Positions 51,614 to 61,294 of a stretch of DNA of 64,000 bases are shown in pieces; position 1 is the first letter of the stretch; every line of letters begins with the position of its first letter. Made by a program: the position numbers and the translations under genes. Where the stretch lies: NCBI RefSeq assembly GCF_000226255.1, contig NZ_AGFG01000019.1:62001-126000 (forward strand), given 5' to 3'. A model generated the notes under the pieces. That model had not been told where the DNA came from. It made no database searches and saw nothing but the letters and a program-made list of their open reading frames with translations. The stretch is from Desulfovibrio sp. A2. GTDB lineage: Bacteria; Desulfobacterota; Desulfovibrionia; Desulfovibrionales; Desulfovibrionaceae.

Positions 51614-54600
51614 ATGCCTACGCCAACGCTGACGCAGATCAAGGCCTCCGCCGGTTCGGGAAAGACCTACACCCTGACCCGGCGGTTCCTGTCGTTGCTG
51701 GCGGGCGCGCGCGACGAGGACCGACGGGCCTGCGCGCTGGCCGCGGAGGGCGGGCACTGCTGGCCGGACATCCTGGCGGTGACCTTCACCAACAAGGCCG
51801 CGTCCGAGATGAAGGAGCGGGTCATACGCCTGCTCAAGGAACACGCCCTGGCCGATCCGGCCAAGACAGCAAAAGACGGGGGCGACAGTAGCGGTGCCGC
51901 GTGGCCCCCGGCCCGCGCGGCCCGCTGGGTGGACATCATCCTGCGGCGCTACGGCGCGCTGAACATCCGCACCATCGACAGCCTGCTGACCATGCTGGTG
52001 CGCCTTGCCGCGCTGGAACTGTCCCTGCCGCCCGACTTCGAGCCGTCCTTCTCGCCCGACGAGTATTTCGATCCGCTGTACGACCTGGTGCTGGACCGCG
52101 CCCGCCGGGGCGACGTGCAGTTGCGGGATGACGTGCGCGACGCCTGCCGCCTGCTGCTCTTCCACACAGATTTTGAAGGGTTCACCGTGGGCGACAGACT
52201 GCGCGGCATTCTGTCGAAGCTGCTGCAACGGCATCTGGCCGAAGGCGGCCTGCCCGATGTCGATACCGACGCGCTGGCCGCCAAGCTGGTCGCCATCCAC
52301 GCCGACATGCGCAATGCAACCGGAACGCTAGTGCGCATACTTGGCGAGGAACAGTTGGCCGTGGCCGTCCACTTCGGCAATTTCCTTGGCAAATGCACCG
52401 CCTGCGACGTGTTCGCCAAACCTCCCGAATCCTCCTATCTCCAAAAAGGCGGTCTTGACGACTGCCTGCTCAAGAAGTCGAAGGGCGTTGCCAGCGATGA
52501 CGCGCGTGCCGCGTTCGCCGCTTGGCGCGACGCCTTCGCGGACTTCGCCGGACGGGGGCGGCTCATCCAGCGCGCCTTGCAGGTGGTCCCGCTGGCCGGG
52601 CTGGCGCGAGCCGTGGCCGCACAACTACCCGACTTCCAACGGCGCGAGGGCAAACTGCCCCAGCCGCTCATCCCGCTGCATGCCCGCGACATCCTGAACA
52701 ACGAATTCGGCGTGTCCGAAGCCTTCTGCCGCATGGGCACGCGCCTCGCGCACATCCTCATCGACGAATTCCAGGACACCAGCCGCGATCAGTGGGCCGC
52801 CATCGAGCCGCTGGCCGTGGAATGCCTGTCGCGCGGGGGCGGGCTGACCTGGGTGGGCGACGTGAAGCAGGCCATCTACGGCTGGCGCGGCGGCGATTCC
52901 GCCCTGTTCGACGACATCCTGGCATCCCCGGCGCTTACCGCCATCGTCCCGACGCCCGAGCGCGACACCCTACCCCGCAACTGGCGCAGCCGCGTGGCCA
53001 TCGTGCAGCACAACAACATGGTGTTCGCGCAACTGGACGACCCGCTGCGCGCGCGGGGCGTGCTTTCGGCCATGCTGGGCGAAAAGACGCCAACCCACGT
53101 GCTGGACGAGGCCGCAGCGTCGGTGGCACAGGCCTTCACCGGGGCGGCGCAGGGCGTGCCCGACAGGCCCGACGCGCAAGGCGGGCTGGTACGCATCGTC
53201 CCCCTGCACGGCGAGGACAACGGAGACCTGCGCGACAAGGTGCGCCAGCAGCTGCGCGCGCTGTTCCTGGACGATCTGGCCGCTCGCCGCCCGTGGCGCG
53301 ACGTGGCCGTACTGGTGCGCAAGAACGACGAATCCGCCCTGGTGGCCTCGTGGCTCATGGACTGGGGCGTGCCGGTGGTCACCGAGAACAGCCTGCGCCT
53401 TGCCGACCATCCCCTTGTAACGCAAACCGTGGCCCTGCTGGCCTTCCTGGACTACCCGCCCAACGCGCTGGCCCTGTGGGAGGTGCTGACCGGCGCGGAA
53501 CTGTTCGGCGGGGCAAGCGGTCTTTCCGACCGCGCGTTGCGCGACTGGCTGGCGGAGCGATCCGCCCGCGCCACCGACGATCCGCGCGGCGGCAAGGGGC
53601 TGCTGGCCGATTTCCGCGCCACCTTCCCCGTGGCGTGGGAAACGTGGCTGGCTCCGTTCTACGCCCGCGCCGGACTGATGGGCCCCTACGACACGGTGCG
53701 CGAAATCTTCGAGCGCTTCCGCGTGGCGCAGCGCCACCCCGAGGACATCGGCTACGTGCGCCGCTTTCTGGAGGTGGTGCACAACGCGGAATCGCGCGGG
53801 CTCACCTCGCTGGCCACCTTCCTGGAATTCTGGGTCGAAAGCGGCGGCGAGGAAAAGGTGCCCATGCCGGAAGCCATGGACGCCGTGCGGGTGATGACCA
53901 TGCACAAGTCCAAGGGGCTGGAGTTTCCGGTGGTGGTCATTCCCTTCCACCACCAGCCCGACCGCACCGACCCGCCGCTGGTGGTGGCGGAACTGGACGG
54001 CCAGCCGCTGCTGGCCCCGCTGTGCCCGGAAATGGGCGACCGCTACCACCGCGCGCAGGCGGCGGCCGCCGCCGAAAAACTGCACCTGCTCTACGTGGGC
54101 TGGACGCGGCCGGTGGACGAACTGCACGCCTACGTCACCTCTACCCCGTTTGCGGAACGGAGTTCGTCACTGCTGGCCGGGGTGCGCGCCCTGCTCACCG
54201 GGTGCGGCATCGACACGGAGCAGGAATACGTGACCGGCGCGGTGCCCCCGGCGCAGGAGGCAGAGACGCCGAGTGATGCGACGCCGGAAGTCCCGCAGGA
54301 CATGGAAGATGCGCGAGCCGTGCCGCATGCCGCACCAGACGGACCGCAGACCACGCCACCCGCCACCCCGCACGCGCCGCCTGCCCAGTCACCGGAGCAA
54401 TTGCCGGACGCCGCCCCGTGGCGGCCCATGCAGTGGCTGCCGCGCCTGAAAATTTTCCGCAACCAGTTGGAGGAATTCACCTTCACCGAACGGCGACGCG
54501 GCATGCTGGTGCATGCCTGCCTGGAACAACTGCGCCTGACGGGCAACCCGGAGCAGGACGCCGCGCGCGCCGTGGGCCACGGCATGCGCGCCTTCCCCCT

Positions 54601-55003
54601 GCCGGTGCCGGAGCCGGAGGCCACCGCCCGCGAGCTCACCGCCATGCTGGCGTGGCTGGCGGCGCTGCCGCAGGCCGCGCACTGGTTCACCCACGGCGTG
54701 CCGGAACAGTCCATCATGGATGCGCAGGGCAGCATCCACCGCACCGACCTCATGGTGGACGACGGGGAAACCTGCACCGTGGTGGAATGGAAGACGGGCC
54801 GCCCCTCCGACGACCACGTGGCCCAGGTGCGCCGCTACCTCGGCCTGCTGGCAGAGGCCACGGGGCGCGGCTCCGCCGGCGTGCGGGGCGTGCTGGTGTA
54901 CCTTGACGGGCGCACCGTGCGGCCCGTGGAACTGCGCGCCACCGACGCCGCCCCGCATAGCGACGCCCCCCCGAACGATGCCAATGAAGGACACCGCCCG
55001 TGA
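51614..55003 (+). CDS. UvrD/RecB-family helicase-nuclease (AddA-like)
   Basis: A 1129-residue protein for double-strand-break processing. The ATG opens MPTPTLTQIKASAGSGKTYT, with Walker A at residues 11-18. Further helicase motifs are VTFTNKAASEMKERV, LIDEFQDTSRDQW, WVGDVKQAIYGWRGGDSA, PRNWRSRVAIV and MTMHKSKGLEFPVVVIPFHH. An acidic/Pro-rich linker (about residues 875-930) leads to a C-terminal PD-(D/E)xK nuclease (IHRTDLMVDDGETCTVVEWK then TG), where EWKTG replaces the common DYKTG. The stop overlaps the AddB-like start (GTGA), so the two subunits are coupled. Confidence 0.88.
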   Translation: MPTPTLTQIKASAGSGKTYTLTRRFLSLLAGARDEDRRACALAAEGGHCWPDILAVTFTNKAASEMKERVIRLLKEHALADPAKTAKDGGDSSGAAWPPARAARWVDIILRRYGALNIRTIDSLLTMLVRLAALELSLPPDFEPSFSPDEYFDPLYDLVLDRARRGDVQLRDDVRDACRLLLFHTDFEGFTVGDRLRGILSKLLQRHLAEGGLPDVDTDALAAKLVAIHADMRNATGTLVRILGEEQLAVAVHFGNFLGKCTACDVFAKPPESSYLQKGGLDDCLLKKSKGVASDDARAAFAAWRDAFADFAGRGRLIQRALQVVPLAGLARAVAAQLPDFQRREGKLPQPLIPLHARDILNNEFGVSEAFCRMGTRLAHILIDEFQDTSRDQWAAIEPLAVECLSRGGGLTWVGDVKQAIYGWRGGDSALFDDILASPALTAIVPTPERDTLPRNWRSRVAIVQHNNMVFAQLDDPLRARGVLSAMLGEKTPTHVLDEAAASVAQAFTGAAQGVPDRPDAQGGLVRIVPLHGEDNGDLRDKVRQQLRALFLDDLAARRPWRDVAVLVRKNDESALVASWLMDWGVPVVTENSLRLADHPLVTQTVALLAFLDYPPNALALWEVLTGAELFGGASGLSDRALRDWLAERSARATDDPRGGKGLLADFRATFPVAWETWLAPFYARAGLMGPYDTVREIFERFRVAQRHPEDIGYVRRFLEVVHNAESRGLTSLATFLEFWVESGGEEKVPMPEAMDAVRVMTMHKSKGLEFPVVVIPFHHQPDRTDPPLVVAELDGQPLLAPLCPEMGDRYHRAQAAAAAEKLHLLYVGWTRPVDELHAYVTSTPFAERSSSLLAGVRALLTGCGIDTEQEYVTGAVPPAQEAETPSDATPEVPQDMEDARAVPHAAPDGPQTTPPATPHAPPAQSPEQLPDAAPWRPMQWLPRLKIFRNQLEEFTFTERRRGMLVHACLEQLRLTGNPEQDAARAVGHGMRAFPLPVPEPEATARELTAMLAWLAALPQAAHWFTHGVPEQSIMDAQGSIHRTDLMVDDGETCTVVEWKTGRPSDDHVAQVRRYLGLLAEATGRGSAGVRGVLVYLDGRTVRPVELRATDAAPHSDAPPNDANEGHRP

Positions 55004-58000
55004 CCGGCCCAGACGACATCCTCATGCCCGGCGCGGCCGCCGCCCGGCCCAGACGGTCAGCCGCCCGCCGCGCCGCCCCGCGCGCGTCATCCCGCGCCCC
55101 GCATGACGGGTCCGGCCCGCGACCGTTCCTGATCTTTCCGTGGGACACGGACTTCCTGGCCGGGCTCACCGCCACGCTCGTCGAGGTCACCGGCGGCCGC
55201 CCCGGCGACGCCGTGTTCGTCTTTCCGCACGGTCGCCCCGGCCGCTACCTGGTGGACCGCATCCGCCGCGCCCCCGGCATTGCCCGCCCCTGCCTGCTGC
55301 CCCGTGTGTTCACGGTACGCCAGATGTTCACCCTGCTGCGCGCCCACGCCGAAGACCCCGCCGCGCGCCCGGCCCGGCCCATCCCCCTGCTGGACCGGGT
55401 GGGCCTGCTCATGGACTGCGTGCGCGGCCTGGCGCGGCCCGGCGACGAACTGTACGAGCACCTCGCCGCCACGGACCAGCGCCGCTTCTTTCCCTGGGGC
55501 GTGCGCCTTGCCTCGCTGATGGAGGAATTCTTCGTCCAGAACCGCGTGCCGGAAGACTACCAGTACATGGAAGGCCAGGTGGCCCCCTTTGCCGCCGCCC
55601 TGCTGGGCGCGCTGGGCCGTATCCACGAGGCGTACGCGGCGGCGCTGACGGAACGCGGCTGGACCACGCCGGGCTTCGACGCCTTCCGTTCCGTGCGCCT
55701 GCTGCCCGGCCCCGGTGAAACGGGGCGCGCCACCGAACGCCCGGACGGCTTCACCCTGCCCCCGCTGCTGGCGGGCAAACGGCTGTTCGTGGCCGGGTTC
55801 TCCACCCTCACCGGCACGGAAGAGGCGTTGTTCCTGCACCTGTGGCGGCACGAAGGGGCCACGGTGTGCCTGCACACCGACGCGGCCGTGGCCGACATGG
55901 GCGCGCGCCCGGTGCACTGGACTTGCGAGGACCACGTGCGCTGGCTGACCTCATGGCGAGCTGGCGCCGATCTGGCCTGCCCGCCCTCCGGGCATACGCC
56001 GTCGATCATGTTTCATGAAGGCTACGACCTACATTCGCAATTACTGGTCATGGAAAAGGAATTGCGCTCCGAAAGGGAAGGCGCGCGCGGGTCCGGCAAT
56101 CACAGCGAGGCCGCTCCCTCCGACAACGCGGCCCCATCCGGCAATTTGAAGGAATCAAGTCTAACGCCAGCAATCGAAAGCGCCGAAGGCTCCATCCCCC
56201 CCGCGCCGGACGCCGATGAACTGGCGGGCACAGCCGTGGTGCTGCCCGATACCGGGCTGCTCATGCCCGTGTTGCACCACCTGCCGGACAAGGACGTGAA
56301 CATCTCCATGGGCTATCCGCTGGTGCGTTCCACCATGGTGCGGCTGGTGGAAACCCTGATGCGCCTGCAGGAGACCGCCCGGCCCGCCACCTCGCTGGCC
56401 GGGTTGGAAGGGGCACCGGGCGAGTTGCCGGACGAAGGAGGGAGCAGCCCCACCGAAGGCTATGCGGGCGCAACGCCGACCGACCTGCGCTACCACTGGC
56501 GCACGGTCATCGAGTGCATCCGCCACCCCTACCTGAAGATGCTGGAACTGGATGGTGAACGCCCCCTGCGCGACCTGTTCCACCTCATGGAAAACGCGGT
56601 GCGCGGCGGGGCCAGCTTCGTGAACCCGCGCGCGCTGGCCCGCGAGGTGGCCCGGAAGGCCCCCGGCGGCGAACACGGCCCGGCGGCCGCCCTGCTGCAC
56701 CGCGTGCTGGAGCTGTGCCTGACCCGCTGGGAAACGGCGGACACCCCGGCCCGCGTGGCCGAGGCCGTGGGCGCGCTGTGCGACCTCTTGCTGGCCCACG
56801 GCGGCACCCTGTGGGAACGCTTTCCCATCGACGCGGAATGCCTGTTCCGGCTCATGCAGCGGGTCATCCCCGCCCTGCGCGACTGCGAACTGGCGGACAC
56901 CCCCTTCCCGCGCGAGGTGCTGCACACCATTTTGCGCGAAACCCTGCGCGAGGAGCGCGTGCCCTTCGAGGCCACGCCCCTGGCCGGGTTGCAGGTGCTG
57001 GGCATGCTGGAAACGCGCCTGCTGCGCTTTCGCCGGGTTATCGTGCTGGACGCCACGGAAGACCGCCTGCCCGGCGCGCCGGGGCACGACCCGCTGCTGC
57101 CCGACAGCCTGCGCGCCATGGCCGGGCTGCCCGATTCGCGCCGCCGCGAACGGGTGGCCGCGCACAACTTCCACCGCCTGCTGGCCGGTGCGGAAGAGGC
57201 CGTGCTGTGCTACCAGACCGGCGTGGACCGCAGCGGCCTGCTGGACGAAAAGAAAATCCGCAGCCGCTTTGTCGAAGAATTGCTGTGGCGCGAGGAACGC
57301 GCGCGGGGCAGCCTGCTCTCTCCCGGCCAGCCCCCACTGCATGCCGCCGCCTGCACGGTGCGTCCGTTCCGTTCCGCGCCGCGCCCCATCGAGCGTACCC
57401 CGGCCATCGACGCGGCCTTGGGGCGGCTGCTGGACGCGCCCGTGTCGCCCTCTACACTCGACGCCTGGCTGACCTGCCCGGTGCGCTTCTTTCACGAACG
57501 GCTGGCCGGGCTGGCCCCGCCGGACGAAGTGAACGAAGGCGACGACCCCATTGCCGTGGGCGACCTGCTGCACAAGGTGCTGCTGGACTTTCACCAGCCC
57601 CACAAGGGGCGCGAGGTGCGCCGCGACGAGCTTTCCGCCGAGCACCTCGCCCGGCTGTTCCTGCAACGACTGGGCACCTCCGGCCTTTCCGCCCAGTTGC
57701 CGCCCGACGCCTTGCTGATGCTAGAGGTGGCCGGACCGGAACGCCTTGGCCGCTACCTGTCCCGCCAGCCGGAACGGTTCACCGTGCTGAAACTGGAGGA
57801 ACCGGTGGAGGCCACCATCGACGTGCCGGGCAGCGCGGGCCGCCGCGTACGCCGCCTGCATGGCCGGGTGGACCGGGTGGACCTGCGCGGATTCGAAGAC
57901 GGCGAAGGTGCGGTGATCCTGGACTACAAGACCGGCAAGGTGGAGTGGAAGCCGTCCGCGTGGTCCGACGACGCGCTGTGGGAACGCATCGAGGTGTGGA

Positions 58001-58329
58001 CCCCGGAGCGCGACCCCGGCCTGCTGGCCGACGTGGCCGGTGCCCTGCACGGCGTGCAACTGCCCGCCTACGTGTACATGTACGGCCAGCATTCCGGACG
58101 CGACGTGCACGACGCCGCCTGGGTCATCCTGCGCGATGCCGGGCAGGAGCTGCCCCTGTTCGGCGACGGCGTGGACGACGAAACCCGTGATGCGGCCATC
58201 ACCACCCGCATCCCCGCCCTGCTCGCCCTCCTGTTGCGGCACATGGCCGAAGCGCCGTTGCTGCTGCCGCGCGACGGCAAACATTGCGACTGGTGCTCCT
58301 GCGCAAAACTGTGTAAAATGCGTGCTTGA
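55000..58329 (+). CDS. AddB-like inactivated helicase/nuclease subunit
   Basis: A 1109-residue partner of the AddA-like protein, with a GTG start in a GTGA overlap. The N-terminal ~50 residues are Ala/Arg-rich, then a degenerate helicase-like region begins (FLIFPWDTDFLAGLTATLVE) without a clear Walker A. The C-terminal nuclease has VILDYKTGKVEWKP. Four Cys fit the AddB Fe-S pattern: one in DAWLTCPVRFFHERL and the final C-x2-C-x5-C in HCDWCSCAKLCKMRA. The pair would resect DNA ends for RecA-dependent repair. The middle of the protein is divergent, so AddB identity rests on architecture. Confidence 0.85.
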   Translation: MTGPDDILMPGAAAARPRRSAARRAAPRASSRAPHDGSGPRPFLIFPWDTDFLAGLTATLVEVTGGRPGDAVFVFPHGRPGRYLVDRIRRAPGIARPCLLPRVFTVRQMFTLLRAHAEDPAARPARPIPLLDRVGLLMDCVRGLARPGDELYEHLAATDQRRFFPWGVRLASLMEEFFVQNRVPEDYQYMEGQVAPFAAALLGALGRIHEAYAAALTERGWTTPGFDAFRSVRLLPGPGETGRATERPDGFTLPPLLAGKRLFVAGFSTLTGTEEALFLHLWRHEGATVCLHTDAAVADMGARPVHWTCEDHVRWLTSWRAGADLACPPSGHTPSIMFHEGYDLHSQLLVMEKELRSEREGARGSGNHSEAAPSDNAAPSGNLKESSLTPAIESAEGSIPPAPDADELAGTAVVLPDTGLLMPVLHHLPDKDVNISMGYPLVRSTMVRLVETLMRLQETARPATSLAGLEGAPGELPDEGGSSPTEGYAGATPTDLRYHWRTVIECIRHPYLKMLELDGERPLRDLFHLMENAVRGGASFVNPRALAREVARKAPGGEHGPAAALLHRVLELCLTRWETADTPARVAEAVGALCDLLLAHGGTLWERFPIDAECLFRLMQRVIPALRDCELADTPFPREVLHTILRETLREERVPFEATPLAGLQVLGMLETRLLRFRRVIVLDATEDRLPGAPGHDPLLPDSLRAMAGLPDSRRRERVAAHNFHRLLAGAEEAVLCYQTGVDRSGLLDEKKIRSRFVEELLWREERARGSLLSPGQPPLHAAACTVRPFRSAPRPIERTPAIDAALGRLLDAPVSPSTLDAWLTCPVRFFHERLAGLAPPDEVNEGDDPIAVGDLLHKVLLDFHQPHKGREVRRDELSAEHLARLFLQRLGTSGLSAQLPPDALLMLEVAGPERLGRYLSRQPERFTVLKLEEPVEATIDVPGSAGRRVRRLHGRVDRVDLRGFEDGEGAVILDYKTGKVEWKPSAWSDDALWERIEVWTPERDPGLLADVAGALHGVQLPAYVYMYGQHSGRDVHDAAWVILRDAGQELPLFGDGVDDETRDAAITTRIPALLALLLRHMAEAPLLLPRDGKHCDWCSCAKLCKMRA

Positions 58330-58671
58330 GGGAACGGGCCGCATCGGCCCTTCCGCGCCGCCAGCGCGGCGTCCGCCCGGCCACGGCCCGGCGGCGGTTG
58401 CGCCCATGCAGTGGGGACTGCACGGGAAACAACGCACCGCCGCCACCGCACCGCACGACGCCACCCAGCGTTTGCTGCCCGAAAGACTCCGATGCAGCCC
58501 ACGGAGACCACTTGGAATCCGGCCATGCCGCTGGACCGTGCGTCTTCCGCGCGCCGCCCGCGCATGGTGGCACACCGGAGCGCCCACTCCCATGCCCTTG
58601 GCATGCACGCGGGCCCGGTTCATTCCGCGTGCCTTCACCGGCACGCACGCACCGCACCGGAGGACTGAATC
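58330..58671. other. Intergenic region before the flavoprotein gene
   Basis: A 342-base gap with no gene. A small hairpin (GGGCCG, 58336-58341, with CGGCCC, 58345-58350) lies after the AddB-like stop, followed by TTCC. GGAGG lies just before the ATG at 58672. No promoter was recognised. Confidence 0.45.
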
Positions 58672-59793
58672 ATGCCTTTTCCGACCCTGAACATTGGCGA
58701 CCTGGTCGCCCGCATACCCATCGTGCAAGGCGGCATGGGCGTCGGCATCTCGCTGTCGCGCCTGGCGTCCGCCGTGGCCAACGAAGGCGGCATCGGCGTC
58801 ATCGCCGCCGCCATGATCGGGATGAAAGAGCCCGACGTTGCCAAGAACCCCATCGAAGCCAACGTCCGCGCCCTGCGCCGCGAACTGCAGAAAGCCCGCG
58901 AACTGACCCAGGGCATCGTGGGCGTGAACATCATGGTGGCCCTGACCACCTTTGGCGAAATGGTCCGCACCTCCATCGAGGAACGGGCCGACATCATCTT
59001 CTCCGGCGCGGGCCTGCCGCTGGACCTGCCCAGGCACCTGCGCGACGCCTGCGACCAGAAGAAGGAAGAATTCCGCACCAAGCTCGTGCCCATCGTGTCG
59101 TCCGCCCGGGCGGCCTCGGTCATCGCCAAGAAGTGGATATCCCGCTTCGACTACGTGCCCGACGCCTTCGTGGTGGAAGGCCCCAAGGCGGGCGGGCACC
59201 TCGGCTTCAAGGCCGAGGAGATCGACGACCCCAACCATTCGCTGGAAGCGGTCATCCCGCAGGTGGTGGAAGCGGTGAAGCCCTTCGAGGACGAAAAGGG
59301 CCGCCGCATTCCGGTCATCGCCGCTGGCGGCGTGTACACCGGCGAGGACATCACCCGGTTCATGGAACTGGGCGCGGCCGGCGTGCAGATGGGCACCCGC
59401 TTCGTGGCCACCCATGAATGCGATGCCGACGACCGCTTCAAACAGGCCTACGTGGACGCCACCGAGCAGGACGTGACCATCATCAAGAGCCCCGTGGGCA
59501 TGCCGGGCCGCGCCATCGGCAACTCGTTCATCGAGTCCATGCGCGAAGGCGCGAAAAAGCCCTTCAAGTGCGTGTTCAAGTGCATCAGCACTTGCGAGCA
59601 GGAGCAGACCCCGTACTGCATCGCCGCCGCGCTGATCAACGCCATGAAGGGGAATCTGGAGAAGGGGTTTGCCTTCTCCGGGGCCAACGTGTTCCGGGTG
59701 GACCGCATCCAGTCGGTGCACGAACTGGTGTCCTCGCTCCAGCAGGAGTTCGAGGAGGCTATCAGCAAGCGCTTTGGCATGTTGCGCGCGTAG
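58672..59793 (+). CDS. Nitronate monooxygenase/2-nitropropane-dioxygenase-like flavoprotein
   Basis: FMN-dependent TIM-barrel enzyme of 373 residues, starting MPFPTLNIGDLVARIPIVQG. Conserved parts: QGGMGVGISLSRLASAVANE, GIVGVNIMVALTTFGEMV, FVVEGPKAGGHLGFK, PVIAAGGVYTGEDITRFMEL and GVQMGTRFVATHECDADD. A C-terminal Cys-rich segment (CVFKCISTCEQEQTPYCIAA) is common to the longer clade of this family in anaerobes. It may detoxify nitronates or act as an enoyl-reductase-like FabK homologue; the actual reaction is uncertain. Confidence 0.85.
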   Translation: MPFPTLNIGDLVARIPIVQGGMGVGISLSRLASAVANEGGIGVIAAAMIGMKEPDVAKNPIEANVRALRRELQKARELTQGIVGVNIMVALTTFGEMVRTSIEERADIIFSGAGLPLDLPRHLRDACDQKKEEFRTKLVPIVSSARAASVIAKKWISRFDYVPDAFVVEGPKAGGHLGFKAEEIDDPNHSLEAVIPQVVEAVKPFEDEKGRRIPVIAAGGVYTGEDITRFMELGAAGVQMGTRFVATHECDADDRFKQAYVDATEQDVTIIKSPVGMPGRAIGNSFIESMREGAKKPFKCVFKCISTCEQEQTPYCIAAALINAMKGNLEKGFAFSGANVFRVDRIQSVHELVSSLQQEFEEAISKRFGMLRA

Positions 59794-59816
59794 GCGTTGC
59801 GCGTTGCGCTCTTTCG

Positions 59817-59917
59817 CTCTCGGGCGGCATCAGGCCGCGCCGTTTGCTCTGGTCACGCACCTTTAGTGCGCTCCCGTCGCAACCGGCTTGCCTTCCTTGC
59901 CGGAGAGCGAAATTTCC
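59817..59917. repeat. Dispersed intergenic repeat, copy B
   Basis: It aligns with copy A at 51418-51517 in the same orientation relative to the upstream gene. Shared blocks: GGCGGCATCAG, GCTCTGGTCACGCACC, AGTGCGCTCCC, TTCCTTGCCGGAGAGCGAAA. A GCAC/GTGC hairpin replaces the CGTAC/GTACG of copy A, a compensatory change that keeps the stem. Confidence 0.65.
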
Positions 59918-59942
59918 GCAACGCCCGCAACGTGCCCCGCCC

Positions 59943-59987
59943 AAAAAACACCGGGCCGGAACCCTGCAAGGTTCCGGCCCGTTTCTT
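59943..59987. terminator. Bidirectional terminator between the flavoprotein gene and xerC
   Basis: A 12-bp stem (CGGGCCGGAACC, 59952-59963, with GGTTCCGGCCCG, 59970-59981). The plus strand continues TTTCTT, and the minus strand continues TGTTTTTTGG, a strong U-tract for xerC. Confidence 0.85.
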
Positions 59988-60007
59988 ATGTTGTGGGGAA
60001 AAGTTCT

Positions 60008-61294
60008 CTACCGTTTGGCCGTAGGCTTGCCCCCCTTGCGGGGCGTGGCGGCGCGGGCCGTTTTTTCCGGCGTTGCGACGGGCTTGCGCCGAGCCGCACG
60101 GTCTGCCGGGTCCGCGGGTTTCGCCATGTCCGATCGGGGATGCGCCCGGTCATACACGTCCACCAGGCGCGAAAGGGTCAGGTGGGTGTAGCGCTGGGTG
60201 GTGGAAAGCCGGGCATGGCCCAGCAGTTCCTGCACGCTGCGCAGGTCGGCCCCGGCCTCCAGCAGGTGAGTGGCGAAGGAGTGGCGCAGCCCGTGCGGGG
60301 ATATGGCCTGCGGCAGACCGGCCCGCAAGCACAGCGCCTCGATGATCCGCGCGGCCTGCCGCCGGTTCAGGCGGCCGCCCCGCGTTCCCAGGAACAGGGC
60401 GGGTTCGCCCCGACCCTCGTCCACCTCGTGGCGCACCGCCAGCCATGCGGACAGCGCGTCGCGGGCGGTATCGCTGAGCGGGCTCATGCGTTCGCGCCCG
60501 CCCTTGCCCATCACCCGCACCACGCCCGATGCCGGGTCCGCGTCCAGCACGTCCAGTCCCAGCGCCTCGGACACGCGCAGCCCGGAACCGTACAGCAGTT
60601 CGGCCAGGGCCAGGTCGCGCGCCAGCAGTGTCGCGTCGGCAGGTCCCGAATCCGTGGCCTGACCGGCGTGGGCAATGGCAAGGCCCTTGCGCTGCCGCCG
60701 CTCGTCCAGCAGGGCAAAGGCCTGGTCCACGTTCAGGGCGTGGGGGTGGCGCTGTTCCTGCTTGGGGTTGTGCACGCCCGCCGTGGGGTCCGCCGTGACC
60801 CGGCGCAGCCGCAGCAAAAAGCGAAAGAACGCCCGCAGCGCCGACAGCTTGCGGGCCACGCTGGACTTGGCGATGCGCAGGCGATGCAGTTCGGCCAGAA
60901 ACCGCTGCACGTGGCGCTTGGTGATGCGTTCCGGAGTGTCGAGGGAAAGCGGCGGCAGCGGGATGACCGAAGCCGGGCGAGGGACGGCTCCGGGCCCGTC
61001 GGCCATGCCGCCAAGGAACGCGGCGAACTGGTCCATGTCGGTGCCATAGGCCGTCACCGTGGCTTCGGCGTAGCCCTTTTCCATGCCCAGGTGGGCCAGG
61101 AACATGTCCAGCAGTTCGGCGCGGGCGGGGGCAAGGTAGGCGTCGGGTGCAGCGGCTTCACCGGCTGCTGGATGGCCGGAGGCAGGCTGCGCGCGGCGAG
61201 AACCGGGTCGCTCCGCACGCTGGCGGCGATCTGCGCCGCCCCCATCGCTAGGCCTGCCACCGCCACGGTCAGGTCTGTCGCCGGTCGAAGACAT
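60008..61294 (-). CDS. xerC: Tyrosine recombinase (XerC/XerD-like)
   Basis: A 428-residue site-specific recombinase. The N-terminal SAM-like core-binding domain (MEKGYAEATVTAYGTDMDQF) follows a ~60-residue Arg/Gly-rich leader. The catalytic set is complete: Arg in LLYGSGLRVSEALGLDVL, Lys in VMGKGGRER, HGLRHSFATHLL, LGHARLSTTQRYTHL with the nucleophilic Tyr. A basic Ala/Lys/Arg tail of ~40 residues ends the protein. Its length exceeds the usual ~300 because of both tails. It overlaps the GGDEF gene and closes the dprA operon, which fits a housekeeping chromosome-dimer recombinase rather than a phage integrase. A shorter start is possible. Confidence 0.88.
   Translation of the reverse strand: MSSTGDRPDRGGGRPSDGGGADRRQRAERPGSRRAQPASGHPAAGEAAAPDAYLAPARAELLDMFLAHLGMEKGYAEATVTAYGTDMDQFAAFLGGMADGPGAVPRPASVIPLPPLSLDTPERITKRHVQRFLAELHRLRIAKSSVARKLSALRAFFRFLLRLRRVTADPTAGVHNPKQEQRHPHALNVDQAFALLDERRQRKGLAIAHAGQATDSGPADATLLARDLALAELLYGSGLRVSEALGLDVLDADPASGVVRVMGKGGRERMSPLSDTARDALSAWLAVRHEVDEGRGEPALFLGTRGGRLNRRQAARIIEALCLRAGLPQAISPHGLRHSFATHLLEAGADLRSVQELLGHARLSTTQRYTHLTLSRLVDVYDRAHPRSDMAKPADPADRAARRKPVATPEKTARAATPRKGGKPTAKR

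Noticed and set aside
60008..61294. Phage or island integrase
   Set aside because: The dprA operon context, lack of phage genes and lack of visible att duplications favour a housekeeping Xer recombinase. The nearby genes do not differ in composition.
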